This document shows, piece by piece, positions 15,405-25,069 of a stretch of 64,000 nt of DNA (position 1 is its first letter; each line of letters opens with the position of its first letter). The notes under the pieces are model-generated. The model saw only the letters and a program-made list of their open reading frames with translations, made no database searches and was not told where the DNA came from. The stretch is taken from positions 124,001 to 188,000 of the forward strand of contig NZ_JAFZ01000001.1 in the NCBI RefSeq assembly GCF_000526395.1, given 5' to 3'. A program made the position numbers and the translations under genes. This DNA comes from Aminobacterium mobile DSM 12262. Lineage in GTDB: Bacteria > Synergistota > Synergistia > Synergistales > Aminobacteriaceae.

Positions 15405-17280
15405 TTCCTTTTCGCCTCCTTCGCGTTTCCAAATATATCGAAAGAAGTTGAATATCTGCCGGCGTCACTCCGGAAATTCTACTCGCCTGCCCAAGAGTAC
15501 GAGGTTGCACTTTTTTTAATTTCTGAAGACTTTCTGTTAATAGACCAGGAACATCTTCATAACAGAATTTTTCTGGTATATAAACCTTCTCAGACTTTTG
15601 AAGCTGCCGAACTTGCCGTTCCTGCCTCTCAATGTATCCCGCATACTTAATTTCAATCTCCACGCTTCTCCTCTCATCTTCAGTGAGAGGAGAACTCAAA
15701 GCAGGAAGGAATGTCTCAATTTCTTTATACGTAACTTCCGGCCGACATAACAAATCCCATGCCCGAAGAGCTTCTTGAACAGGAGAAGAACCTATTCGTC
15801 GTAACCATTGGTTTACTTCTTCAGAAGGGAGGACACGAAAGGAAGAAAGCCTTTCTTTCTCTTCATCCACATTTTTCCACTTTTTAAGGAGTCTTGTCCA
15901 TTTTTCGTCATCAATAAGTCCTAAACGTCGTCCAATTGGGGCAAGGCGACGATCAGCATTATCAAAGCGGAGAAGAAGGCGATATTCACATCGGCTCGTT
16001 AACATTCTATAGGGTTCTTCAGTACCCTTAGTCACAAGGTCGTCAATTAAAACCCCTATATAAGCATCTGACCTCTCTAAAACCAACGGCTCTTCCTTCC
16101 TGAGAGAAAGAACCGCATTGATGCCTGCCATAAGTCCTTGAGCCCCTGCCTCTTCGTAACCTGAAGTTCCGTTAATTTGTCCAGCACAGAAAAGTCCTCT
16201 GATTTTTTTCGTTTCAAGCCACGGCATCAATTGGGTAGGTTCTACATAATCATATTCAATGGCATAACCAGCACGGGTAATTTGTGCCTTTTCGCACCCC
16301 GGTAAGGCATGAACAATCTCTACCTGAACATCATAAGGCAAACTTGTTGAAAAATTCTGAAGATACACTTCTTTATTCCGCCGAGAAACTGGTTCTAAAA
16401 ACACGAGATGGCTATCTTTTTCAGGAAAACGAATAACCTTATCTTCTATTGAGGGACAATATCGCGGACCAAGCCCCTGCAAACGACCTGTCCACAAAGG
16501 GGATCGCTCAAGATTTTCACGAATGATATCGTGGAGGCGTCTATGGGTACGGGTAAGGTAACAGGAATAGCCGCTATAGATTTTCTTCTCTCCCCACAAA
16601 TCAAAACAAAGAGGTTCCTCTGCACTGTTCTGTTCCAAAAGAGATGCGGTGTCAATTGTATCGAGATGAATACGGGGAGTCGTATCAGTTCTCATGCGGT
16701 ACATTTCAAGGGCATGTTCTCTCATAGAACAACTAAGATCAGTAGCCGCCATCTGTCCCATAGGTCCAGATTCGTAATTTAAAAGCCCTATATGTACTCG
16801 CCCCTTAAGGTATGTCCCTGTTGTTAAGATGACAGCCCCTGCTTCGTATGTAAAACCATAACGAGTTTTTACACCGCGAATACGTCCTTCATCTACCCAT
16901 AAATCTGTAACAATATCTTGGTGAACCTCAAGATTTTTCGTCACCTCAAGAGCCCATATGAAATGATCTCGATAATCGTGGAGGTCACACTGAGCTCGAA
17001 GAGCCTGAACAGCAGGTCCCTTTGATGTATTCAGCCATCGGATCAGCATCGTTGAAGCATCTGCAGCTCGCGCCTGCTCGCCTCCTAAGGCATTCCCTTC
17101 CCTTACGAGATGCCCCTTAGCTGGTCCTCCAATAGAAGGATTACACGGCATTAAAGCCGTATTATCAAGATAGAGATTTAACATGAGAGTGCGAGCACCC
17201 ATACGAGCCGCAGCAAGAGCTGCCTCGCATCCTGCATGTCCACCTCCCACTACTATAACGTCAAAGGAAGTTTGTGACAT
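15385..17280 (-). CDS. mnmG: tRNA uridine-5-carboxymethylaminomethyl modification enzyme MnmG (GidA)
   Basis: 631 residues, the usual length. The FAD-binding Rossmann motif VVGGGHAGCEAALAAARMG lies at 11-29, followed by the family signature CNPSIGGPAKGHLVREGNAL (45-65) and the late GYEEAGAQGLMAGINAVLSL. With MnmE it builds the cmnm5 modification at U34 of several tRNAs, using FAD and methylene-tetrahydrofolate. Its position beside the origin genes is typical of many bacteria. GGTGAG lies just ahead of the ATG, and recF ends 32 bases upstream. Confidence 0.96.
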   Translation of the reverse strand: MSQTSFDVIVVGGGHAGCEAALAAARMGARTLMLNLYLDNTALMPCNPSIGGPAKGHLVREGNALGGEQARAADASTMLIRWLNTSKGPAVQALRAQCDLHDYRDHFIWALEVTKNLEVHQDIVTDLWVDEGRIRGVKTRYGFTYEAGAVILTTGTYLKGRVHIGLLNYESGPMGQMAATDLSCSMREHALEMYRMRTDTTPRIHLDTIDTASLLEQNSAEEPLCFDLWGEKKIYSGYSCYLTRTHRRLHDIIRENLERSPLWTGRLQGLGPRYCPSIEDKVIRFPEKDSHLVFLEPVSRRNKEVYLQNFSTSLPYDVQVEIVHALPGCEKAQITRAGYAIEYDYVEPTQLMPWLETKKIRGLFCAGQINGTSGYEEAGAQGLMAGINAVLSLRKEEPLVLERSDAYIGVLIDDLVTKGTEEPYRMLTSRCEYRLLLRFDNADRRLAPIGRRLGLIDDEKWTRLLKKWKNVDEEKERLSSFRVLPSEEVNQWLRRIGSSPVQEALRAWDLLCRPEVTYKEIETFLPALSSPLTEDERRSVEIEIKYAGYIERQERQVRQLQKSEKVYIPEKFCYEDVPGLLTESLQKLKKVQPRTLGQASRISGVTPADIQLLSIYLETRRRRKGSGSTTA

Positions 17281-17312
17281 ATTTCATCTCACCTTTACTC
17301 ATCTCTAAGATC

Positions 17313-18380
17313 CTATTTTGAAACTTTCCATATTTCGCCTCGATGCACTTTCCATATTGACCCAGGCCATTGATTCATAGAGCTTTCAGCTGTAGCAGCG
17401 AAAATTTGCCATGACGATGCCACGAGAGCATCTACAAGTGTTTTTCGTCCTTCTTCATCAAGTTCAGCAGCTATTTCATCAAGTATAAGTATGGGCTTAC
17501 GACGCATTTTTCGCTCTACAGCCCATCCAGCTGCTAACATTAGAGCCACTGCAGTTCGGCGACGTTGACCTCGACTCATAACAACAGAAGCTAATCTTTC
17601 TTCTGACAATACAGCAATATCATCCCTTTGAGGCCCCACTTGTGGAATAGCCGTCGTACGTTCTTTATCTCGCCATTTTCGCAGCGATTCCCAGTAATCG
17701 GCCATAGGATCCTCAAGACCTACTGTACCGCCTCTCAAAAAAAGAAGCTCTACTTTTGCAGGAAGGAGCACTTTAAATTCTGAAAGCCCTATATTTAATA
17801 AATCGATCGCAGCTGCACGTGTAGACCAGAGCCAAGCTACAAGGGGCGCAAGTACTTTTGAGGTCAGAGAAGGATCTCGCCTTTCTCGAAGAAGAATTGT
17901 ACGATGCCGAAGCACTTTACGACAATCATTAAGTTTCCGCACATAGAGAGGGAAAAGTAATGTACACAAACGGTCTAAAAACTGTCGCCTAACGGAAGGT
18001 GCTCCATCAACAATAGCCATATCTCCAGGCAAAAAAGCCAATGTAGGAAGATTGGACCGTATGGTGCTATAAGTCGTACGTTTTCCATCACATTGGATAA
18101 TGTTCTTTTCTCCCACTGTAGCTACGACGTCAAAATCTTCTTCTCCAGAAAAAAAGCCTCGAAGAAAAGCTTGTTTATCTTCTCCATTCCAATTCACTAA
18201 CACTGATTTCCGTAAAGGCCGAAACGGGCCCCAGCCAGTAAGTATATGAATAGCCTCTAGAGCATTTGTTTTTCCCGAACCATTGTCTCCTACAAGAAGA
18301 TTAAGCCCCGTAGCCCATTCAAGGCGACGAGGCACTAAATTCCTGAAACTTCGCCAGGATGTTAAATGACAGTAAACCAT
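17313..18380 (-). CDS. recF: DNA replication and repair protein RecF
   Basis: 355 residues. The SMC/ABC-like ATPase elements are clear: Walker A GDNGSGKTNALEAIH (32-46), LAFLPGDMAIVDGAP, the signature MSRGQRRRTAVAL and Walker B ILILDEIAAELDEEGR. RecF binds gapped DNA and helps load RecA with RecO and RecR. It lies between dnaN and mnmG on the minus strand with short spacers, in the common dnaA-dnaN-recF order. The family is somewhat divergent here, with an LRGG-containing insert in the middle. Confidence 0.93.
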   Translation of the reverse strand: MVYCHLTSWRSFRNLVPRRLEWATGLNLLVGDNGSGKTNALEAIHILTGWGPFRPLRKSVLVNWNGEDKQAFLRGFFSGEEDFDVVATVGEKNIIQCDGKRTTYSTIRSNLPTLAFLPGDMAIVDGAPSVRRQFLDRLCTLLFPLYVRKLNDCRKVLRHRTILLRERRDPSLTSKVLAPLVAWLWSTRAAAIDLLNIGLSEFKVLLPAKVELLFLRGGTVGLEDPMADYWESLRKWRDKERTTAIPQVGPQRDDIAVLSEERLASVVMSRGQRRRTAVALMLAAGWAVERKMRRKPILILDEIAAELDEEGRKTLVDALVASSWQIFAATAESSMNQWPGSIWKVHRGEIWKVSK

Positions 18381-18399
18381 CTATATTCAAAAAACATCT

Positions 18400-19578
18400 C
18401 TACAATGGATTCGTCTCACTGGCTATGTCACTCTCATTTAACTTTATAGGCATGAGCATATACAAGAAATCATTTACACCTGGTCGAAGCATGCTCATTT
18501 GCCCTTCTGGTCCATTAAAAGTCATATAAACCTGTTCTCCATACATAGCCTTCAAACCATCTAAAAGATATCCAACATTAAAAGCAATCAATAGTGGCTC
18601 GCCGTCTATTTGGGCATCCAATATTTCTTCTGCTTCGCCAATTTCAGGAGCGCGGCCAATCATCCGAAGGTCTCCATTAGGAGAAAGCTTAAGAATAACC
18701 ATGCGACTATAATCTCGAACTACCACATCTACACGTTCGAGGGCATTAATGAAGTTATTACGATCTATTTTTAGTGTTGTAGTGCTTTGCGGGTTGAGTA
18801 TCTTTTCGTAATTTGGAAAAGATGATTCAATTTTACGAACAGAAAACTCCATGTCTCCCATTTGAAAATAAGCTAAAGAATCATCGTAAAGAATATGTAT
18901 CGGATGATCTTCTTCCAGAGAGGATAGTTGTCGGAGTAATTCTTTCAATCCAGCAAGTGGAAGAAGTATTTCCTTCCCATTGCTATCAGTTCCTTCTTTA
19001 CCTGAAGAAATATTTTCTCCAACAATAGAGGATTTGGAAAGAGAGAGGCGTCGGCCGTCGGTAGAAACAACATGTAGGTCTTCAGCTTTGAGTTGAATAA
19101 GCGCAGCGCCTAAATACTTCGGAAACTCCTCTCCTAAAGTACTTGCGACTGTCCCTTCGCTTAGAATTTGGGAAAGCATTCCAGCTGTTACTGTGCAGAA
19201 GGGACGTCCGTTATCTGACGTTGGCAGGTGAGGAAATTCCTCTACTGCGAAAGTTGAAAAACGGTATGTATTTCGACCTGCAAAGATAATTCCCTTCCCG
19301 TCTTCTACAGAGACTGTAAATGTATCAGTAGGTGCTTTTTTAAAAAGTTCCCCTACGACTTTAACAGGAAGAATAGCCTCTCCTTCTTCTTCTATTTGGA
19401 CTCCAGCGGCATTACATTTTATAGATGTTTTAAGATCTGTTGCCTCAAGAGTCAGAGAGGTAGTGTGAGCTCGACATAGAATTCCGGCGAGAGAACTAAT
19501 AGTGCTTTTTGTGCTTGTAACTCGTTCAGTTGTTTGCCAGCTTTTCATAAAATCTGGCTTGCTCACCTGGAGTCTCAT
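18400..19578 (-). CDS. dnaN: DNA polymerase III beta sliding clamp
   Basis: 392 residues; three repeated clamp folds are expected. It begins MRLQVSKPDFMKSWQ. Mid-protein segments such as VVSTDGRRLSLSK and the terminal MYMTFNGPEGQMSMLRPG-like region ending in YMLMPIKLNE fit DnaN, where the last residues normally read MPMR(L). The clamp encircles DNA and tethers polymerase. GGAGGG lies before the ATG at 19578. recF follows 19 bases downstream, and dnaA lies 224 bases upstream across a DnaA-box-containing spacer. Confidence 0.94.
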   Translation of the reverse strand: MRLQVSKPDFMKSWQTTERVTSTKSTISSLAGILCRAHTTSLTLEATDLKTSIKCNAAGVQIEEEGEAILPVKVVGELFKKAPTDTFTVSVEDGKGIIFAGRNTYRFSTFAVEEFPHLPTSDNGRPFCTVTAGMLSQILSEGTVASTLGEEFPKYLGAALIQLKAEDLHVVSTDGRRLSLSKSSIVGENISSGKEGTDSNGKEILLPLAGLKELLRQLSSLEEDHPIHILYDDSLAYFQMGDMEFSVRKIESSFPNYEKILNPQSTTTLKIDRNNFINALERVDVVVRDYSRMVILKLSPNGDLRMIGRAPEIGEAEEILDAQIDGEPLLIAFNVGYLLDGLKAMYGEQVYMTFNGPEGQMSMLRPGVNDFLYMLMPIKLNESDIASETNPL

Positions 19579-19646
19579 GACTTATTCCCTCCTATAGCTA
19601 TTATCTCTATTATTTTAGTTTATATAGTAATGGTAGTAATAACCCC

Positions 19647-19830
19647 TGTGGATAATGTGGAAATCACAGCAAACCTTGATGAAGAGATGGTTTCTTAGGT
19701 GGATAAGTACTCACAACTTTTTACATACTTATGCACATTGTCCACATTAAAATTGTGAAAAACTTAGAAATAACTTTTATTCACAGTTTATCCAGAGCAT
19801 TTTCACAGCTTAGACTCAATGTTATCCACA
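19647..19830. promoter_or_regulatory. DnaA-box cluster between dnaA and dnaN
   Basis: A perfect DnaA box TTATCCACA lies at 19822-19830 inside the 3' end of dnaA and a perfect reverse copy at 19647-19655. One-mismatch copies lie at 19698-19706 and 19788-19796. The 224-base spacer is AT-rich and also has to hold the dnaN promoter. With the cluster upstream of dnaA this makes a bipartite arrangement. Confidence 0.75.
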
Positions 19831-21140
19831 ATTTCTTTCATTCGAGGTTGTTCTTCTATAAGCTTTGTTATTTTTCTTTGGGCGTGGAGAACTGTAGTAT
19901 GATCTTTTTTTCTAAAGGCTAATCCAACTTGTTGTAGACTGGATTCTGTAAGTTTTCGACAGAGGTACATTGCCACTTGTCTTGCTAAAGCAATGTCCGA
20001 AGTTCGACGATTTCCAGTCAAGTCTTCCACAGTAAGGCTAAAATTTTCTGCGACAATTTGTTGAATGGTGTCAATACTTATAGGCCCTCTTGCGTCGTGA
20101 CGAATAATATCTTTTAACCATAGTGCAGCATTGTCTTCCGTAATAGGTTCCTGGTTGAGTTCAGCACAGGCTACAACTCTATTTAAAGCTCCTTCAAGTT
20201 CACGAATATTACTGGGGACGTTTTGGGCCAAAAAGGAGAGAACATCTTCGGGAACCTCGTAATTTCGTATTTGGGCCTTCTTCTGAAGAATAGCGATGCG
20301 CGTTTCTAAATCGGGCATCTGAATATCAGTTACAAGTCCCCATTCAAAACGACTTACAAGACGATCTTCTATGTTTTGAATCTCTTTTGGAGGACGATCG
20401 GAACAGATGACGATCTGCTTTTTGCTGACATGAAGCTGATTAAACGTGTGAAAAAATTCCTCTTGGCTGCTACCTTTATTGCCGAGGAACTGAATGTCGT
20501 CGATAAGTAAAATATCTACATTTCTATATTTAGACTTAAATTCTTGAGTCCTGTTGTTTTTAATAGATTGAATAAATTCGTTAATAAATTTTTCTGAACT
20601 CACATATGTTACCTTCAGAGAACTATTTTTATTGAGCACGTAGTGCCCAATAGCGTGCATAAGGTGAGTTTTTCCAAGGCCAACTCCCCCCCATATAAAA
20701 AGAGGGTTATAAGCTTCACCAGGTGTTTCGGCGACAGCAAGACTAGCTGCATGAGCAAGGCGGTTTGATTTGCCCACAACAAATGTATTAAAAACATAAT
20801 TCGGATTCAATCCACTGTGAGAAATTGCGCTTGTCTGCTGAGCAGCCCTTTCTGCTCTTTGTTGCTCATCCTTTCTTGTTTCTGACGCTACTTTGAGATC
20901 AAGGTTATGTGCGTACCCATTATCTGTAAGAACATCTTCAATAATATTTTGGAAACGTTTTGAAATTTGTTCTTTTACAAATACATTAGGAACATCCACA
21001 ACAAGAACATCGTCAACGATAGAGAGAGGGACACATGTTTTAAGCCATAAGTCTGCTGTCCCTTCTGGTATAGTCTCTTCTATTTTGTTGATAACGTCAT
21101 CCCAAATGTCACTTATCCCTTTATCCACCAATTTATTCAC
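19803..21140 (-). CDS. dnaA: Chromosomal replication initiator protein DnaA
   Basis: 445 residues with all four DnaA domains: N-terminal helicase-contact domain (1-80), a short linker rich in Gln and Ala, the AAA+ core with Walker A GGVGLGKTHL (about 151-160) and Walker B ILLIDDIQFL, and the C-terminal DNA-binding domain with LTGNRRTSDIALARQVAMYL and KDHTTVLHAQRKI. It opens the origin in its ATP form. Flanking DnaA boxes on both sides support origin function and autoregulation. A possible promoter (TTGACA at 21282-21277) lies upstream. Confidence 0.97.
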   Translation of the reverse strand: MNKLVDKGISDIWDDVINKIEETIPEGTADLWLKTCVPLSIVDDVLVVDVPNVFVKEQISKRFQNIIEDVLTDNGYAHNLDLKVASETRKDEQQRAERAAQQTSAISHSGLNPNYVFNTFVVGKSNRLAHAASLAVAETPGEAYNPLFIWGGVGLGKTHLMHAIGHYVLNKNSSLKVTYVSSEKFINEFIQSIKNNRTQEFKSKYRNVDILLIDDIQFLGNKGSSQEEFFHTFNQLHVSKKQIVICSDRPPKEIQNIEDRLVSRFEWGLVTDIQMPDLETRIAILQKKAQIRNYEVPEDVLSFLAQNVPSNIRELEGALNRVVACAELNQEPITEDNAALWLKDIIRHDARGPISIDTIQQIVAENFSLTVEDLTGNRRTSDIALARQVAMYLCRKLTESSLQQVGLAFRKKDHTTVLHAQRKITKLIEEQPRMKEIVDNIESKL

Positions 21141-21174
21141 CTCGACCGATGGATTTACCTCATCTTACCACAGC

Positions 21175-21528
21175 TCATCCACAAAAGTTATCCACATATC
21201 CACTATATATCCACGATTTATTAACATTGCGCAAACCCGCGTGATATCTCTCATAGTGAAGTTTTTAGAAATTAAGTGTCAAAATGACTATTCCTTACCA
21301 TTCCCAGTTAAGGGGGGATACGAGCTTATCCACAACTTATGCACTTCTTGTGGATAAGTGTGGATAAATTACTTTCTTTTTCAAGAGAAAGCAGAACATT
21401 TTATATGCAGGTGGAATCATATCATATTTTTTGCCACTTCTTGTGGATAATTTTTACACATCTTTGGAAAAGACGGGTTACAATAATATATTCTAGATAA
21501 GATTATTATGATGCGGAGGAGGGATAAA
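21175..21528. other. oriC: oriC region: DnaA boxes and AT-rich unwinding segment
   Basis: Five perfect DnaA boxes lie upstream of dnaA: TTATCCACA at 21188-21196 and 21326-21334, and TGTGGATAA at 21349-21357, 21359-21367 and 21442-21450. A one-mismatch copy is at 21175-21183. Three boxes around 21326-21367 are packed tightly and in both orientations. An AT-rich stretch with ATA/TAG triplets (about 21480-21510) follows the last box and is the best candidate for the unwinding element. The segment separates the minus-strand dnaA cluster from a plus-strand gene. That it acts as the origin is inferred from boxes and gene order. Confidence 0.85.
21253..21282 (-). promoter_or_regulatory. Possible dnaA promoter
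   Basis: A perfect TTGACA on the minus strand (21282-21277) is followed 18 bases later by CACTAT, a weak -10. The site lies among DnaA boxes, so DnaA binding could repress it. The -10 is poor, so the call is tentative. Confidence 0.4.
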
Positions 21529-22527
21529 ATGACCGCCAATATTTGTCATATCATTAGTCATACAGACCTTGATGGAATTACTGCTGCTGCTGTAGCGTGG
21601 CATCATTATAGAGATATAATGCCCATAAAAGTTTCTCTCACAGGATACGGCGGTGTGGATGGACTTGTTCTGGAAAGTCTTAAAGCAGAAGAAGAGGTGG
21701 TTGTTTTAGATCTTTTCTGCCAAAAAGAACGCACCATTGAAGAAATTGACCGCCATTTCCGCGAGGACTCGTCCCCTTTTCTTTTTGATCATCATGAAAC
21801 GACAGCCCAACGATATGCCAACCGTCCATGGCTTGTTGTGGACACCTCTATGTGCGCCGCTCAAGTGTATTTTAACTGGATTATTCATAGATATCCCCAA
21901 ACGCCAGCCTCTTCTTTAGCCGATCTGGTCGTTATAGCTAATGATAGAGATTTATGGTTGAACGAGAAGGAAGAGAGCCGTCTTTGGCAAGCTATGATTA
22001 CTTTATGTGGCCCTGAAAGCATACTGATGCGCTTAACAGCGAACCCCTCCTCGAAGCTTCGGTCCTTTGAAGAAAAAGCGGCGCGTTATTTTATAGAGAG
22101 ACAGGAGAATCGTTTTACTCGAGCTCTGAACATTATAGGTCATTCCAAGGATATAGCTTTTGTGGAGGATGGAATATTGGAGTTTGGAGATGTATCGGAT
22201 TTTGGAGGCCTTGTGCTAGATCGTCTCGAAAATCCCCCTTTCCTCGTAGCTGTGGCGGCGCGAAGGGCTATAGGTGACTGGGTTCTTTCATTACGCAGTC
22301 GCAGTGGCATGGCTGGGAAAGTTGTAGGAATCTTGCGGGATGGTAAGAAAGTTCGAGGGGGAGGACATGATGATTCGGCTGCCCTTTATTTCCCTCCTTT
22401 TTACTCTCAAGATCAGATCAAAAATTCGCTCTATACTGCAGTGCAGACAATTCGGGAGCGGGAACGATCAGTGGGTACGAACTTGGGAGATTTGTTGAGG
22501 GCGGCAATGGGAGAGGATCATTCTTAA
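21529..22527 (+). CDS. DHH-family phosphoesterase
   Basis: 332 residues from the ATG at 21529, which has GGAGGAGGG upstream; earlier ATGs at 21508 and 21511 overlap that site. DHH motifs are visible: SHTDLDGITAAAVAWHHYR near the start, LDLF in the middle and FDHHET (about 85-90). The C-terminal part has GGGHDDSAALYF, resembling the GGGH motif of DHHA1. Relatives hydrolyse short RNA, cyclic dinucleotides or polyphosphate with Mn2+; which substrate applies is unclear. It starts at the edge of the origin region and is followed 23 bases later by an MFS transporter, probably in one operon. Confidence 0.85.
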   Translation: MTANICHIISHTDLDGITAAAVAWHHYRDIMPIKVSLTGYGGVDGLVLESLKAEEEVVVLDLFCQKERTIEEIDRHFREDSSPFLFDHHETTAQRYANRPWLVVDTSMCAAQVYFNWIIHRYPQTPASSLADLVVIANDRDLWLNEKEESRLWQAMITLCGPESILMRLTANPSSKLRSFEEKAARYFIERQENRFTRALNIIGHSKDIAFVEDGILEFGDVSDFGGLVLDRLENPPFLVAVAARRAIGDWVLSLRSRSGMAGKVVGILRDGKKVRGGGHDDSAALYFPPFYSQDQIKNSLYTAVQTIRERERSVGTNLGDLLRAAMGEDHS

Positions 22528-22550
22528 GAACGTAGTGCGGAGGTGAAAGC

Positions 22551-23765
22551 ATGAGCTTTTCCTCGAAACGTCTAAAAATTCTTCATTTTTTGGGGCTTCG
22601 ACGAAGTATGATTGGTCTTTTGTCGATGGTAATTTTTGTAGGGCTTGGAGAAAGATTGGCAGAGCGATTCCTTCCCATTTATCTCATCGCTTTAGGGGGG
22701 GGGTCTTTCTCTGTAGGAATCCTCAATGGACTTGATAATCTTCTTTCCGCTCTTTATTCCTACCCTGGTGGCTATTTAGCTGACCAACTTGGAACGAAAC
22801 AAGCGTTGGCTCTTTTTAATCTCTTAGCCATGTCAGGTTTCTTGATTGTGGTTTTAGTTCCCCATTGGTGGGCTGTTATTGGAGCATCTTTTCTTTTCCT
22901 TTCATGGTCGGCTGTCTCTCTTCCTGCTACGATGAAACTCATTTCGGAGGTACTTCCTCAAAATAAACGAACGATGGGTGTCTCTCTCCATTCTCTTGTA
23001 AGACGAATTCCTATGGCTTTAGGCCCTGTTATAGGGGGTATTATGATAGGCCTTTGGGGAGAAACGACAGGGGTTCGTGTCGCTTTTGCCGTAGCCTTAC
23101 TTTTTGCCGGAGTAGCCCTTGTTTTGCAGCAAAAACTTATTCAAGAGAATCAGAGTGCAATCGAGCGCCCTGAAAAAAACCCTCTTGTTGTTTTTCGTCT
23201 GATGAGTCCTGCACTGAAAAATTTATTAATTTCTGATATACTCGTGCGATTTTGTGAGCAGATTCCTTATGCTTTTGCCGTAGTCTGGGCTATGAAAGTA
23301 ATTGAGCATCCAGTATCGGCTTTTCAGTTTGGCATTTTAACCACTATTGAAATGGCGGTTGCTATGTTGATCTATATTCCAGTGGCTTGGCTAGCCGATA
23401 GAGGTGGAAAGAAAATTTTTGTAGTTATTACTTTTTGCTTTTTTACAATCTTTCCTCTTGTCCTTTATCATGCTCGCTCTTTCTGGCCTCTCGCAGGCGC
23501 TTTTGTCATAAGAGGATTGAAAGAGTTTGGGGAGCCGACGCGCAAATCTCTTATTCTTGATCTCGCCCCTGACGATAAAAAAGCGGCAATGTTTGGGCTT
23601 TACTACTTAATTCGGGATGTGATAGTGTCAATAGCGGCCTTTGGTGGCGCTTTTTTATGGATGGTCAGCCCAGCCTTGAACTTTTATGTCGCTTTTGCTT
23701 GTGGCGCGGCAGGAACTATATGGTTTGCCGTAAAAGGAAAGGATTTGAAAAGGAGCATCTTGTAG
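22551..23765 (+). CDS. Major facilitator superfamily transporter
   Basis: 404 residues with about twelve hydrophobic segments and the usual half-and-half layout. The loop between segments 2 and 3 reads GGYLADQLGTKQALALFN, an MFS A-motif (GxLaDrxGrr), and a similar PVAWLADRGGKKIFVVI lies in the second half. The substrate cannot be deduced. GGAGGTG precedes the ATG. The likely partner gene is the DHH phosphoesterase just upstream. A 65-base gap without a clear terminator separates it from the SPFH gene. Confidence 0.85.
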   Translation: MSFSSKRLKILHFLGLRRSMIGLLSMVIFVGLGERLAERFLPIYLIALGGGSFSVGILNGLDNLLSALYSYPGGYLADQLGTKQALALFNLLAMSGFLIVVLVPHWWAVIGASFLFLSWSAVSLPATMKLISEVLPQNKRTMGVSLHSLVRRIPMALGPVIGGIMIGLWGETTGVRVAFAVALLFAGVALVLQQKLIQENQSAIERPEKNPLVVFRLMSPALKNLLISDILVRFCEQIPYAFAVVWAMKVIEHPVSAFQFGILTTIEMAVAMLIYIPVAWLADRGGKKIFVVITFCFFTIFPLVLYHARSFWPLAGAFVIRGLKEFGEPTRKSLILDLAPDDKKAAMFGLYYLIRDVIVSIAAFGGAFLWMVSPALNFYVAFACGAAGTIWFAVKGKDLKRSIL

Positions 23766-23830
23766 AAGACAGAAGAAGCTGGTAAAAATAAGGCCGATAT
23801 AAGAATCTAAAAAGATTGGTGGGATCGAGG

Positions 23831-25045
23831 ATGGCAGTGGTCAAAATAGTAGAGTATCAGGGACCTGATCCCCATGAAACTTTTGCGTGGAAGTTTACTG
23901 ACGGAACAGGCCGATCTGATGAGCTTTCTACATGGACTCAATTAATTGTACGGGAAGCTCAGGAGGCGATTCTTTTTAAAAATGGCCAGGCCTTCGATCT
24001 CTTTACAGCTGGGCGACACACTCTTAGCACCCATAATATTCCCCTCCTGGCCACGTTTATGAACCTCCCTTCAGGTGGAAAATCTCCCTTTAAGGCAGAA
24101 ATATGGTTTGTAAATAAGCTTTATTCTCTCGATATAAAGTGGGGCACTCCAACTCCTATTCAAATTCAAGATCCTCGCTACGGAGCATGGCTCCCAGTTC
24201 GATCTCATGGTCAATTCGGTATCCGCATTGCTGATTCGAGGAAGTTCCTCATCAAACTTGTAGGAAGCGTAGCGGCTTTCAATAAGGAGAATCTCGTTCA
24301 ATTCTTTAGGGGAATCCTTACGACTCGCATTAAAGATCTTATTTCGAGCTATATAGTGCTAGAAAAGAAGAGCATTTTGGAATTAAATGCCTTCCTCAAC
24401 GAATTTTCCACTCACATGGAAGAAACTCTCCGTCCCATATTGCAAGATTTCGGCATTGAGATGGTGAATTTTTTTGTAAACTCTATTAACGTACCTGACG
24501 ATGACCCTGCTGTAATCCAGCTCAAAAATGCTTTAGCCAAACGAGCTGAAATGGATATCTTAGGATATTCGTATCAACAGCAAAGAAGTTTCGATACATT
24601 GGAAACAGCTGCTAGTAACGAGGGGGGCGGGGCGTTAACTATGCAGGCTGGTTTAGGACTAGGAATGGGAGTTGGACTAGGAAAAACATTTGGACAAGTC
24701 TCAGACCAGATGGGCAACCAAATGGCAGTAACAGACTCTGGATCATGTCCATCCTGTAGAGCAAGGCTTCCTCAGAACGCACGTTTTTGTCCTCAGTGTG
24801 GTTTCCAGATTAACAGATGCCCACTCTGCGGGAACCCCGTTCCTGAAGGGATATCTGAGTGCCCTCATTGCGGAGCCCTTTTATCTGTAGAGTGTCCTCA
24901 TTGTAAAAGGAAAATCAACCCAGGAATGAAATTCTGTCCTTTCTGCGGAGAGGCTTTATGTAAAGTTTGTTCTGCTTGCGGTGAAAAGATAGAACCACAG
25001 GCCCATTTTTGTCCCTCTTGCGGCAAAAAAATTGAAAGAGACTAG
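23831..25045 (+). CDS. SPFH-domain protein with four C-terminal zinc ribbons
   Basis: 404 residues from the ATG at 23831; an in-frame TTG at 23816 is less likely. Residues about 25-240 form an SPFH/band-7-like domain of the type once annotated as virion-core-like (Bacillus YdjI group): LIVREAQEAILFKNGQAFD, WGTPTPIQIQDPRYGAW and VNFFVNSINVPDDDP. A Gly-rich linker (about 268-295) leads to four consecutive zinc ribbons, eight CxxC pairs in all, e.g. CPSC...CPQC and CPLC...CPHC. There is no transmembrane helix, so it may attach to the membrane through partners. Two membrane-protein genes follow in the same operon. Role unknown; membrane-stress scaffolding is inferred from the Bacillus group. Confidence 0.83.
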   Translation: MAVVKIVEYQGPDPHETFAWKFTDGTGRSDELSTWTQLIVREAQEAILFKNGQAFDLFTAGRHTLSTHNIPLLATFMNLPSGGKSPFKAEIWFVNKLYSLDIKWGTPTPIQIQDPRYGAWLPVRSHGQFGIRIADSRKFLIKLVGSVAAFNKENLVQFFRGILTTRIKDLISSYIVLEKKSILELNAFLNEFSTHMEETLRPILQDFGIEMVNFFVNSINVPDDDPAVIQLKNALAKRAEMDILGYSYQQQRSFDTLETAASNEGGGALTMQAGLGLGMGVGLGKTFGQVSDQMGNQMAVTDSGSCPSCRARLPQNARFCPQCGFQINRCPLCGNPVPEGISECPHCGALLSVECPHCKRKINPGMKFCPFCGEALCKVCSACGEKIEPQAHFCPSCGKKIERD

Positions 25046-25069
25046 CTTTAGCTGGGAAAGGAGTCTCTC

